Below are positions 16,948 to 24,784 of a stretch of 64,000 nt of DNA, in pieces (the stretch's first letter is position 1; each line of letters begins with the position of its first letter). The stretch comes from Ktedonobacter racemifer DSM 44963. Its GTDB lineage: Bacteria; Chloroflexota; Ktedonobacteria; Ktedonobacterales; Ktedonobacteraceae. The notes beneath the pieces were generated by a model. That model searched no databases. It saw nothing but the letters and a program-made list of their open reading frames with translations, and was not told the DNA's origin. The DNA lies in contig NZ_ADVG01000003.1 of NCBI RefSeq assembly GCF_000178855.1, positions 248,001-312,000 on the forward strand. The letters are read 5' to 3'. A program made the position numbers and the translations under genes.

Positions 16948-17536
16948 CCTTCAGCGCCTTTTCTAACGCTTTGCGGTAATTCCGCAGACCATACAATCTC
17001 GATGAAAAACAGTGGAGAATGCTCATCACATCCTGGACAAGCTCGTGTTCTGGAGAGAGCGTCTCCGTGTTCATCACGACCAATTCCGTGTGGTGGGTCT
17101 CGCACAGGTGCTTGATCAGAGCAAAGCCAAAGCGCGCCAGCCGATCCTGGTGAGCAATGAGCACACGCTCCACTTCTCCTGCCACAATGGCATCCACCAG
17201 AGCCAGAAACCGTTTGCGCTCAACATTGAGACCTCCACCGATCTCCACAATCCAGTCGTCCACCACAAGCTGCTTGGAGACCGCGTAGCTCGAGAGCGCT
17301 GCCCGTTGGTTCTGCACGTCCGGTCGTTGAGCAGGACTGGACACCCGGCAAGAGGCGATCGTTCGGCGAGCGGCTGGCGGCTTCGGAAGGTTGAGCGCCG
17401 TGGCCAGATCGGCCTCAGTATAATAGCGACGCCCAGAAAGCGTTCGTTTGGCTTTGAGCCTGCCTTCCCGGTCCCAGCGCTGCAACGTTTTCACGCTGAC
17501 ACCCACCTGCTTGGCAAACTGTGCGACTGAGTACAT
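16907..17536 (-). CDS. tnpA: IS607 family serine recombinase
   Basis: A 209-residue recombinase. A MerR-like helix-turn-helix opens the protein (YSVAQFAKQVGVSVKTLQRW, GRRYYTEADL), followed by the resolvase fold with CRVSSPAQRPDVQNQR holding the catalytic Ser, and DRLARFGFALIKHLC. IS607 enzymes integrate with little target specificity. ATG 17536 lacks a strong ribosome site; a promoter lies immediately upstream. It is translationally linked to tnpB. Confidence 0.92.
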   Translation of the reverse strand: MYSVAQFAKQVGVSVKTLQRWDREGRLKAKRTLSGRRYYTEADLATALNLPKPPAARRTIASCRVSSPAQRPDVQNQRAALSSYAVSKQLVVDDWIVEIGGGLNVERKRFLALVDAIVAGEVERVLIAHQDRLARFGFALIKHLCETHHTELVVMNTETLSPEHELVQDVMSILHCFSSRLYGLRNYRKALEKALKDENRAQDPDEPHP

Positions 17537-17542
17537 ATAATA

Positions 17543-17572
17543 ATTTTAGTTCACTTTCACACACGTTGTCAA
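17543..17572 (-). promoter_or_regulatory. Promoter of the IS607 recombinase gene
   Basis: On the minus strand, TTGACA (17567-17572) and TAAAAT (17543-17548) are 18 bp apart, ending only 6 bases before the tnpA start codon. Transcription would begin at or next to the start, giving a nearly leaderless message. Confidence 0.55.
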
Positions 17573-17746
17573 TACCTGGTACATATCTCCCTTTGCTGAA
17601 AGCTCTGAAAGTTTTTTTGCTTAAAAATGGCACCTCTATAATAATATAAATTGGTTCTTTTAACAAGTCCATTATTGGTGTATACTACCACCAGATAGAA
17701 GATAACTACACGAAACAATCTGATGATATTAAAAGGAGCTTCAATC

Positions 17747-18190
17747 ATGGGAACAAGACTAAACTACGGTAAAGCTGCGCCTGGAGCGATGAGGGCTATG
17801 AATGGCTTTGAGACATATATCAACAACTGCGGGCTTGAGGCCTCTTTGAAGGAGCTGGTACGCCTGCGCGCCTCGCAGATCAATGGATGCGCATATTGCG
17901 TCAACATGCATAGCTTTGATGCCCGCGAGGGTGGAGACACGGAGCAGCGCCTCTACGCGCTACCCGTCTGGCACGAGACGCCTTTCTTCAGCGACCGCGA
18001 GCGCGCCGCCCTCCTCTGGACCGAGAAGCTCACGCTGATCTCCCTCGATCGCGTACCCGATGAGGTCTACGAGCAGGTCCGCCCCCACTTCTCCGATGAA
18101 GAACTGGTGAACCTGACCCTGCTCATCGCCACCATCAACGCCTGGAACCGCTTCGGCATCAGCTTTCGCGACGTCCCCTCTGCAAAATAA
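17747..18190 (+). CDS. AhpD/carboxymuconolactone decarboxylase-family protein
   Basis: A 147-residue all-helical protein. The motif CAYCVNMHSFDAREGG is the CxxC(x3)H signature of AhpD-like peroxidases, in which the two cysteines reduce peroxides or relay electrons. Flanking helices KELVRLRASQINGC and LVNLTLLIATINAWNRF match the family. ATG 17747 follows AAGGAGCT by 6 bases, and a TATACT -10 is at 17681-17686. It points toward a convergent MFS gene across two hairpins. Likely role is defence against peroxide or electrophile stress. Confidence 0.9.
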   Translation: MGTRLNYGKAAPGAMRAMNGFETYINNCGLEASLKELVRLRASQINGCAYCVNMHSFDAREGGDTEQRLYALPVWHETPFFSDRERAALLWTEKLTLISLDRVPDEVYEQVRPHFSDEELVNLTLLIATINAWNRFGISFRDVPSAK

Positions 18191-18195
18191 AGAAA

Positions 18196-18252
18196 GATTT
18201 AAGGGGTGGCGGAGGACGCGCCCTCGGCGCGTCCTCCGCCACCCCTTAAATC
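18196..18252. terminator. Perfect 27-bp hairpin, probable bidirectional terminator
   Basis: Arms 18196-18222 and 18226-18252 pair without mismatch around a CTC loop, 6 bases after the ahpD-like stop. The ends are A/T rich, so short T-runs flank the stem in both directions. It separates convergent genes. Confidence 0.7.
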
Positions 18253-18300
18253 AGCAAGAAAATAGCAAGTTGCTTGACTGGATTATTGCCTGGGGCTACC

Positions 18301-18346
18301 GAATATGTTGTGGGGTCCATGCCGGCATGGACCCCACAACATATTC
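18301..18346. repeat. Perfect 46-bp palindrome
   Basis: Arms 18301-18323 and 18324-18346 are exact complements with no loop. It ends 13 bp before the MFS stop codon, so it likely terminates the MFS transcript. Its core GTCCATGC..GCATGGAC recurs at 38769-38786. Confidence 0.65.
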
Positions 18347-18358
18347 TGCATCTTCTAT

Positions 18359-19603
18359 TTACTCAGGGACAACCACTAGTTCTTCAGTGGGCTTCTTATG
18401 TCCCCACAGCTTATCCCTGTTCAACCGCATACTCCCAAAGAACAGTAGCAGAGCCAGGAGAACGCAGGCCATCCCAATCCAGCCAAGTTGTGTCACCGCG
18501 ACAGCGCGGAGAGACAGTCCTCCAATGACCGCTCCCCCGGCAATGCCCAGATAGAACATAGAGTTATTCAGGGCCAGAATCACGTTCGCGTGCTCAGGAG
18601 CCACGCTCAGGAGGCGATGCTGCTGCGGAATGAAGAGCAACGATCCCGATATCCCCCAGACAAAGAGCGCCAGCAGCCCCCCCAGCCACGTTGTCGTTAC
18701 CAGCGGAACAACAATTTCCATAATCAATAATAGGACCATGGAGACAAGCAACGGGCGCTGTGAGCCGACACGGTCTGCGATCATACCACCCGACCAGTTG
18801 CCAACCACCACGCCCAGGCCAAAGACAACCAGCATACCGCTGAGATCCACAATATGCATATTTTGCTGCAAGAGCGGCCCGATATAGGTATAGATAGTGT
18901 AAATTGCCAGGTTCCACAGGAACGCGGGCAGCAAACTCAACACCAGGCGAGGCTGAGTTATGGGTGCGAGGCGCTGCCTCAGCGATACCGCTGGCGGCGT
19001 CGCAATTCTGGGCAGGCCGCTGAGCAGAAAGGCCAGAAATCCTATTCCGGCCAGGCCCGCGACCAGGCCAAAGGAGAGGCGCCAGCCAAAATGCTCACCA
19101 ACCCAGGTTCCCAGCGGAGAGCCAAGGGCAGTCGCGACGGTAAGCCCGATAACAACCAGCGCTAGAGCCTGACCACGCTTCTCTGGCGGAGCAAGCGCGA
19201 TTCCCATCGTATAGGCCTGCGGCGCATAGATTGCGGCGAAACAGCCAGTCAAGATACGCGTCAGCATCAAGAGCGGAAAGGTCGGCGCCAGGGCTGACCC
19301 GACGTTTGCGAGACAGAAAAGACCGAGAGAGACAATCAATACGCGGTGCGGCGACCAGCGCCCGATGAGTACAGCCAACAACGGCGCCCCCAGCCCATAG
19401 GTAAGCGAAAAGGCGGTAACCAATTGCCCGGCCACGCTGACCGTAACGCCCGTTTCATGAGCGATCACAGGCAGAACTCCAGCTACGACAAAAGCATCAG
19501 TCCCCAGCGCAAACATGCCCAGCGCCAGCAAGAGAATACGCGGATTTATACGAGTCGCCCGGCTGGCTCCAGCCAATGAGCGTTGTTGAGTCATTTGCGA
19601 CAT
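18359..19603 (-). CDS. MFS transporter, drug/sugar efflux type
   Basis: A 414-residue 12-helix antiporter of the DHA1 type. Motif A variant LIGRWSPHRVLIV is between helices 2 and 3, and motif C-like GSPLGTWVGEHFGWR follows helix 5, typical of proton-driven exporters such as AraJ/Cmx relatives. The start at 19603 fits MSQMTQQ. A GGTGTAA-N9-TTACACC repeat lies just upstream, and an Rrf2 regulator gene is immediately upstream on the same strand. The substrate is unknown. Confidence 0.88.
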   Translation of the reverse strand: MSQMTQQRSLAGASRATRINPRILLLALGMFALGTDAFVVAGVLPVIAHETGVTVSVAGQLVTAFSLTYGLGAPLLAVLIGRWSPHRVLIVSLGLFCLANVGSALAPTFPLLMLTRILTGCFAAIYAPQAYTMGIALAPPEKRGQALALVVIGLTVATALGSPLGTWVGEHFGWRLSFGLVAGLAGIGFLAFLLSGLPRIATPPAVSLRQRLAPITQPRLVLSLLPAFLWNLAIYTIYTYIGPLLQQNMHIVDLSGMLVVFGLGVVVGNWSGGMIADRVGSQRPLLVSMVLLLIMEIVVPLVTTTWLGGLLALFVWGISGSLLFIPQQHRLLSVAPEHANVILALNNSMFYLGIAGGAVIGGLSLRAVAVTQLGWIGMACVLLALLLFFGSMRLNRDKLWGHKKPTEELVVVPE

Positions 19604-19625
19604 TAAAATAATAGCCTTTCAATGC

Positions 19626-19648
19626 GGTGTAATAATTTTTGTTACACC
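19626..19648 (-). promoter_or_regulatory. Operator-like inverted repeat before the MFS gene
   Basis: GGTGTAA (19626-19632) and TTACACC (19642-19648) are separated by 9 bp and lie 23 bp before the MFS start. A dimeric regulator, possibly the neighbouring Rrf2 protein, could bind here. Confidence 0.5.
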
Positions 19649-19650
19649 AG

Positions 19651-19674
19651 GGCATAAAAAAAGAGTTTTATGCC
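19651..19674 (-). terminator. Hairpin between rrf2 and the MFS gene
   Basis: GGCATAAAA and TTTTATGCC (19651-19659, 19666-19674) form a 9-bp stem with a 6-base loop after the Rrf2 stop. On the minus strand the loop and 3' arm contain a T-run, so it may attenuate read-through into the MFS gene. Confidence 0.5.
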
Positions 19675-19731
19675 AGCGTCAGCTTGACAGTGTGATAATT
19701 GGCACAGCGAGGAATCTGGCGAATAGATCAA

Positions 19732-20196
19732 TCATTCATTCTGCCGAGAAAGGGTAGCGGTGGATGCAAGCGTATCACGCAAAACATCGGCAATCGTTGT
19801 GCGCGCCAATTCTTGCTCCATGGCGTCCTGGACATTGGCGTAGATTCCCTGCAAAGCGGAGCCTATGCCGCATCCTATAGGACATTGTGGATTGGGGGGC
19901 GTGTGATGGAGCGTGAACATGGTATGCGGCTTAACGACCTGGTATACCTCAAGGAGCGTAATCTCCTCTGGTTTGCGCGCCAGCTTCCAGCCCGCGTTAC
20001 TCCCGCGCTGTACTCTGACCAGGTGTTGTTTCTCCATCATTCCCAGCAATTCGCGCAGTATGACCGGATTGGTATTGACACTCTCAGCAATTTCTCGCGA
20101 CGTGGAGAAATCATACTGATCGCCATAATTCGCCATTCTCCGCGCCATCCAGGTCAGGGTATGGACCGCCAGTGTTAAGCGACTATTGCCACTCAT
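19732..20196 (-). CDS. Rrf2 family transcriptional regulator
   Basis: A 154-residue winged-helix protein: RLTLAVHTLTWMA, STSREIAESVNTNPVILREL and VRVQRGSNAGWKLARKPEEI match Rrf2. Only two cysteines are seen in the effector region (CPIGCGIG), fewer than the three used by IscR or NsrR to hold a cluster, so it may sense thiol oxidation or a different ligand. The start at 20196 follows GAGGAAAAG; an upstream in-frame start at 20232 is less likely. It probably controls the adjacent MFS gene. Confidence 0.87.
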   Translation of the reverse strand: MSGNSRLTLAVHTLTWMARRMANYGDQYDFSTSREIAESVNTNPVILRELLGMMEKQHLVRVQRGSNAGWKLARKPEEITLLEVYQVVKPHTMFTLHHTPPNPQCPIGCGIGSALQGIYANVQDAMEQELARTTIADVLRDTLASTATLSRQNE

Positions 20197-20262
20197 ACTC
20201 TTTTCCTCAATCCACTCTACTGTGGGCCTCACTCCTAAGGTCTCCGGTGTAATGATATTTAC

Positions 20263-20276
20263 TACATCTGGATGTA
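20263..20276. promoter_or_regulatory. Palindrome upstream of rrf2
   Basis: TACATCTGGATGTA is a 6-2-6 perfect palindrome about 67 bp before the Rrf2 start. It could be the Rrf2 autoregulatory site, although it differs from the repeat before the MFS gene. Confidence 0.45.
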
Positions 20277-20430
20277 AGCAATATACCTACATTCACGGAG
20301 AATGTCAAGAGGATGAGAAAATTCATCACCTCTCTATCTCGGCTCACAATCTTGCCTTTCCTTTGATGCTGCCGTGATTGATTGGTGACGTAAAGTAAAG
20401 TTAGAAGGTTGTACTGTGTAGAAAATAAGG

Positions 20431-22179
20431 ATGGGGCATACCACTATGAGAAATTATCGCTTACTCCCCAGCGCATCTGGTGGAAACCGTCGCCTGGAGA
20501 CTGAAGTGTATGGCCTGGATCTCCTGAGCGATCCCATGTTAAATCGTGGAACTGCCTTCACAGCGCAGGAGCGCAAGACCTTTCACCTCGACGGTCTCCT
20601 GCCATCCGCGATGACGACCATCGATGAGCAGGTCAAACGCGCCTACACCCAGTATCAACAACAAGGGGGCGATGTACAGAAAAATCTGTTTCTAACCGCC
20701 CTACAGGACCGTAACGAGGTCCTCTTCTATCGCCTGCTCTCCGAACACCTCTACGAGATGTTACCAATCGTCTATGACCCAACCATCGCCCACGCGATCG
20801 AACACTATAGCCATGAATACCGGCGACCACGCGGGGTCTACCTCTCCATCGATCACCCCGAAGACATCGAGGCGGCATTTCGCAACTTCGGGGCGCAACC
20901 CGATGAGATTGACCTGATTGTGGCGACCGATGCGGAGGAGATCCTTGGTATCGGCGACTGGGGTGTGGGCGGCATCGAGATCTCAGTTGGCAAGCTCGCC
21001 GTCTACACCGCCGCCGCTGGCATCGATCCGGCTCGCGTCATTCCAGTCATGCTCGATGTAGGAACCAACCGCGAAAGCCTGCTCAATGATCCCTTCTACC
21101 TGGGCAATCGACACGCCAGGGTACGCGGCGCACGCTATGATGCCTTTATCAAAGCCTATATCAAGACCGCAACAAAGCTGTTTCCTCATGCAATGTTGCA
21201 CTGGGAAGACTTTGGACCTGGGAACGGGCGCCGCATTCTGGAGAAGTACCGCTCACAGATCTGCACCTTCAATGACGATATGCAAGGCACCGGAGCGATC
21301 ACCCTGGCCGCCTTGTTCTCAGCCATGAAGGTCTCTGGGCAGCCTCTACGCGATCAACGGGTCGTCATCTTTGGCTCGGGCACCGCCGGAATTGGCAATG
21401 CCGACCAGATACGCGCCGCCATGATGCGCGAGGGATTATCGCAAGAAGAGGCCACACGACGCTTCTGGTGCGTCGATATCCAGGGCCTCCTCGTCGATAA
21501 CATGGGCGAGGCGCTCCGTGATTTCCAGGTTGCCTATACCCGTCCAGCCAGCGAGGTATCCGGATGGCAACACGATATGCCCGGTGGAGGCATCAGCCTG
21601 GCCGAAGTCGTGCGCCAGGTGCATCCCACCGCTATGATTGGGACCTCGACGGCTCCAGGGACCTTTACCGAGGCCATAGTCAAAGAGATGGCAGCCCATA
21701 CAGAGCGCCCCATCATCTTCCCCCTCTCCAATCCCACAACCCTGATGGAGGCTACGCCGACCAACTTGCTCGCCTGGACCGATGGACGCGCGCTCGTCGC
21801 GACAGGCGTCCCCTGGCATCCCATCACGCTCAAGGGGACAACCTACACGATTGGCCAGGCCAATAACGCCCTCGTATATCCAGGGCTTGGGTTGGGAACG
21901 ATTGTTTCACGAGCACAGCGTGTCAGCGATGGCATGCTTATGACGGCCGCCAGAGCAGTAGCCAGCCTCGTCGAGGTGAATCAGCCTGGAGCCTCACTCT
22001 TGCCACATGTGGAGAACCTACGCGCCGTCTCTGCGACTGTCGCCGTAGAAGTCGCCAAAACAGCCGCTGCCGAAGGACTCGCCAGGGCCAAGCTTCCCAA
22101 TATCATTCAGCAAGTGCAGGACGCGATGTGGCAGCCTGTCTATCCCCAGGTTGTCGTCAGACAGGAGGTCCATGTATGA
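20431..22179 (+). CDS. maeA: NAD-dependent malic enzyme
   Basis: A 582-residue long-form malic enzyme that decarboxylates malate to pyruvate with NAD(P) reduction. The malic domain shows YDPTIAHAIEHYS and LMVATDAEEILGIGDWG-like sequence (IVATDAEEILGIGDWG here). FNDDMQGTGAITLAALFSA carries the metal-binding acidic pair, and VIFGSGTAGIGNADQI is the dinucleotide-binding turn. Length matches the eukaryote-like/MaeA branch, not the short bacterial MaeB form. ATG 20431 is used, with another at 20446. Its last four bases overlap the fumarase start (ATGA). Confidence 0.92.
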   Translation: MGHTTMRNYRLLPSASGGNRRLETEVYGLDLLSDPMLNRGTAFTAQERKTFHLDGLLPSAMTTIDEQVKRAYTQYQQQGGDVQKNLFLTALQDRNEVLFYRLLSEHLYEMLPIVYDPTIAHAIEHYSHEYRRPRGVYLSIDHPEDIEAAFRNFGAQPDEIDLIVATDAEEILGIGDWGVGGIEISVGKLAVYTAAAGIDPARVIPVMLDVGTNRESLLNDPFYLGNRHARVRGARYDAFIKAYIKTATKLFPHAMLHWEDFGPGNGRRILEKYRSQICTFNDDMQGTGAITLAALFSAMKVSGQPLRDQRVVIFGSGTAGIGNADQIRAAMMREGLSQEEATRRFWCVDIQGLLVDNMGEALRDFQVAYTRPASEVSGWQHDMPGGGISLAEVVRQVHPTAMIGTSTAPGTFTEAIVKEMAAHTERPIIFPLSNPTTLMEATPTNLLAWTDGRALVATGVPWHPITLKGTTYTIGQANNALVYPGLGLGTIVSRAQRVSDGMLMTAARAVASLVEVNQPGASLLPHVENLRAVSATVAVEVAKTAAAEGLARAKLPNIIQQVQDAMWQPVYPQVVVRQEVHV

Positions 22180-23708
22180 GCACGCCTCGTAGGAGCAGTC
22201 CGAAAAAGAGCACGCAAACCGTCGTTGAACATGATCTACCCGTTGATACTGGAGCAACTGGTACTCGCCAGGAGACTGATTCCATGGGTGCCATTGATGT
22301 TCCAGCAGAGCATTATTGGGGAGCGCAAACCCAGCGCTCCCTTATCCACTTCTCTATTGGCGATGACCACATGCCAAAGGAGGTCTATCATGCCTATGGA
22401 TATGTGAAGAAGGCGGCAGCCATCGTCAACGCCGAAGCAGGCAAGCTCTCACAGGAGAAAGCAGACCTGATCTGCAAGGTAGCCGATGAAGTGATCAAGG
22501 GTACTCTTGATAGTGAGTTCCCTCTGTACGTGTGGCAAACGGGTTCGGGTACTCAGTCAAACATGAACGTGAACGAGGTCATCTCCAACCGCGCAATTCA
22601 ACTCGCCGGAGGAAAATTAGGCAGCAAAAAGCCTATCCATCCCAACGATGATGTCAACATGTCGCAGTCCTCCAATGACACCTTCCCTACGGCGATGAAT
22701 ATAGCAACCGTGTTCATGTTCACAGAGCATCTCATCCCCAAAGTGGAGGCTCTCATCCAGGCAATGTGGGAGAAGGCTCAGCAGTGGGTTGATGTCGTCA
22801 AGATTGGCCGCACCCACCTGCAAGACGCCACTCCTCTCACCGTCGGACAGGAATGGTCGGGCTATGTCACCCAACTCAAGGATGCGCTCGACCTCGTTAA
22901 GCAATCCATGAAGGGTCTCTACAGACTCGCCGCAGGTGGAACCGCCGTGGGGACAGGGCTTAACACCTTACCAGACTTTGGACCCAGGATCGCCGCGGAA
23001 ATTGCCCACCTGACAGGGCATCCCTTTATCACCGCCCCCAACAAATTTGCCGCCCAGGGATCGCTGGACGCCATGGTCAATGCCAGCGCGGCCCTGCGCG
23101 CCCTCGTAGTCGCACTCATGAAGATTGCCAACGATCTGCGCTGGCTTGGGTGTGGTCCTCGCGCGGGCCTGCACGAACTGAACATCCCGGCCAATGAGCC
23201 AGGCTCCTCCATTATGCCTGGCAAGGTCAATCCCACGCAAGAAGAGGCCATGGTCATGGTGTGTATTCAGGTCATCGGCGATGATAATGTGGTCGCTATC
23301 GCTGGCTCTCAAGGAAACTTCGAGCTAAACGCCATGCGACCCATCATCATCAATAATGTGCTCCACTCAGCACGCATCCTGGGCGATGCCTGCGAGAAAC
23401 TGCGCCAGTACAGCATTGAGGGGATCACGCTAGATGCAAAGAGGATCAATACCTACGTCAATGAGTCGCTGATGCTGGTAACAGCCCTGAGTCCGGTCAT
23501 AGGCTATGATAAAGCCTCAGCCATCGCCCATAGGGCGTTTGACACTCATACCACCCTGCGCGAGGCCGCGCTTGCCAGCGGCTACATCAGCGCCGACGAG
23601 TTTGACCGGGTCGTAGTACCCGCACAGATGGTTGGCAATCCCCACAGGGACCTGCAAGCAACCCGTAAGGACCTTTTTGCAGAAGTAGAGAAAACAAAAT
23701 CGAGATAG
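22176..23708 (+). CDS. fumC: Class II fumarase
   Basis: A 510-residue fumarase C converting fumarate to malate. Signature GSSIMPGKVNPTQEEA is present, along with TGSGTQSNMNVNEV and GRTHLQDATPLTVGQ. The first 45 residues (Lys/Thr rich, STPRRSSPKK) precede the usual MGAIDVPAEHYWGAQTQRS start, so the protein has an N-terminal extension or a later true start. ATG 22176 overlaps the malic enzyme stop, implying translational coupling. Together the two enzymes convert fumarate to pyruvate. Confidence 0.94.
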   Translation: MSTPRRSSPKKSTQTVVEHDLPVDTGATGTRQETDSMGAIDVPAEHYWGAQTQRSLIHFSIGDDHMPKEVYHAYGYVKKAAAIVNAEAGKLSQEKADLICKVADEVIKGTLDSEFPLYVWQTGSGTQSNMNVNEVISNRAIQLAGGKLGSKKPIHPNDDVNMSQSSNDTFPTAMNIATVFMFTEHLIPKVEALIQAMWEKAQQWVDVVKIGRTHLQDATPLTVGQEWSGYVTQLKDALDLVKQSMKGLYRLAAGGTAVGTGLNTLPDFGPRIAAEIAHLTGHPFITAPNKFAAQGSLDAMVNASAALRALVVALMKIANDLRWLGCGPRAGLHELNIPANEPGSSIMPGKVNPTQEEAMVMVCIQVIGDDNVVAIAGSQGNFELNAMRPIIINNVLHSARILGDACEKLRQYSIEGITLDAKRINTYVNESLMLVTALSPVIGYDKASAIAHRAFDTHTTLREAALASGYISADEFDRVVVPAQMVGNPHRDLQATRKDLFAEVEKTKSR

Positions 23709-23738
23709 CCCAGGAAGCTCGCTTCCTGGGCTATCTCG
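23701..23738. terminator. Hairpin between fumC and a convergent gene
   Basis: An 18-bp perfect stem (23701-23718 and 23721-23738) with a TC loop. The fumC stop codon at 23706-23708 lies in the left arm and the convergent gene stops 3 bases beyond the right arm. Confidence 0.65.
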
Positions 23739-23740
23739 GT

Positions 23741-24556
23741 CTACTTGAGATCGTCATAGAAATGATCCCGACAGGAACGTAAGGCCTGGTTGAGGTAGTA
23801 CACGCTTTCGTGGAATTGACGCTGAATCAGGAGGGCTGGAAAAGAGAACTCACCCTGCTGCGAGAGTAGTTGAAGAGCGAGTTCAGGTCCATTAATATCA
23901 AAGGCAGCAAGCTGGTAGGTCGCAATGCTCTGCCTCTGGTTCTGCCACGCGGAGGTCAGGACCTGCTCAATTTCTTGGTAGGTAAAGTGCTGCTGGTTGG
24001 GGAGCCGCTGCTTCGCCCGATACCAGTACATATTCACGCGAGGCGCGTTTAAAAGAAGCAGTGCATGCAGGTGCTCGCTCAACTCAAGGTTGCGCCAGAG
24101 GGCCTGTAGATGCAGGATCGAGAACATTTGCGCATCCTGATACTCACCACCCTTGGGATTGCTAGCCTGCGCCATTAGTAGCTGCTCGGTCGCATGCAGG
24201 CGCGTGTAGGAGTAATGGAGATTACGTAAAACGACCTCAAGTTGGAGAAGGCAGAGTGCCAACGCGCGAAAAACCTCTTCAAAAGCGGTCTCAACCTGTC
24301 CCCTTGCGTGCGGAGGAGGCTCAGTATAGGCGACATCGTACATATCTCCAGGTTGGACATCACCGGAGAGATGAGCATATTCGCTACTGAGCACAGCGCT
24401 GGCTACTGAACCAATAGCTAAGGGAATACCCGCATTGAGCATCTCCGAACCCTCATAGAAACAGAGCGTGCTTGCAACCGCCAGATTGCTACTGAGATCT
24501 CTAGTCGCGCCCACACAGGCCTGTAAACGCTGCTTGTGCTGTTGCGTAAACTGCAT
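23741..24556 (-). CDS. Uncharacterised helical protein
   Basis: A 271-residue protein that I do not recognise. It is predicted mostly helical, without a signal peptide or clear membrane segment; AGIPLAIGSVASAVLSS is moderately hydrophobic. Aromatic-rich pieces such as YWYRAKQRLPNQQHFTYQE and a C-terminal FHESVYYLNQALRSCRDH are visible. ATG 24556 follows GGGAGG, so the upstream in-frame portion to 24634 is not used. It ends against the fumC hairpin and its upstream region is taken up by a TnpB element. Confidence 0.65.
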   Translation of the reverse strand: MQFTQQHKQRLQACVGATRDLSSNLAVASTLCFYEGSEMLNAGIPLAIGSVASAVLSSEYAHLSGDVQPGDMYDVAYTEPPPHARGQVETAFEEVFRALALCLLQLEVVLRNLHYSYTRLHATEQLLMAQASNPKGGEYQDAQMFSILHLQALWRNLELSEHLHALLLLNAPRVNMYWYRAKQRLPNQQHFTYQEIEQVLTSAWQNQRQSIATYQLAAFDINGPELALQLLSQQGEFSFPALLIQRQFHESVYYLNQALRSCRDHFYDDLK

Positions 24557-24615
24557 ATATGCCTCCCAATTCTTTTCGCTCACAATTATTGAGATAACAA
24601 CCCGCTGACGTAAAT

Positions 24616-24682
24616 GGGCTTTAGCCCGCCGCAAGCCACGGTTCTTGAGACCGTGGTGAGGCGTGTTCTTGGGCTTGAGCCC
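24616..24682 (+). repeat. Hairpin cluster at the left end of the TnpB element
   Basis: Three hairpins lie in 67 bp: GGGCTTTAGCCC (24616-24627), CCACGGT..ACCGTGG (24636-24656) and GGGCTTGAGCCC (24671-24682). The outer two are near copies. Subterminal hairpins recognised as single strands are the hallmark of IS200/IS605 ends. Confidence 0.65.
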
Positions 24683-24713
24683 TTCTCAAAGGAGTACTTT
24701 CTAGAACGTCCGT

Positions 24714-24742
24714 TTGACAATGTGGCATCAGTCTGGTAGTAT
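24714..24742 (+). promoter_or_regulatory. Promoter of the stand-alone tnpB
   Basis: TTGACA (24714-24719) and TAGTAT (24737-24742) with a 17-bp spacer, 42 bp before the start codon. GAGAGGAGG follows as the ribosome site. Confidence 0.65.
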
Positions 24743-24784
24743 CAAAGAGCGATACCATCTACTTCGCGAGAGGAGGTACTGGGC

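Larger units (their letters stand above)
15560..17575 (-). mobile_element. IS607-type element (serine recombinase plus TnpB)
   Basis: The element carries tnpA (serine recombinase) and tnpB overlapping by 41 bp, the standard IS607 order. Exact ends are not resolved because IS607 elements have no long terminal inverted repeats; the limits given are approximate. It sits between the MocR promoter and the AhpD-like gene. Both frames are full length, so it may be active. Confidence 0.75.
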
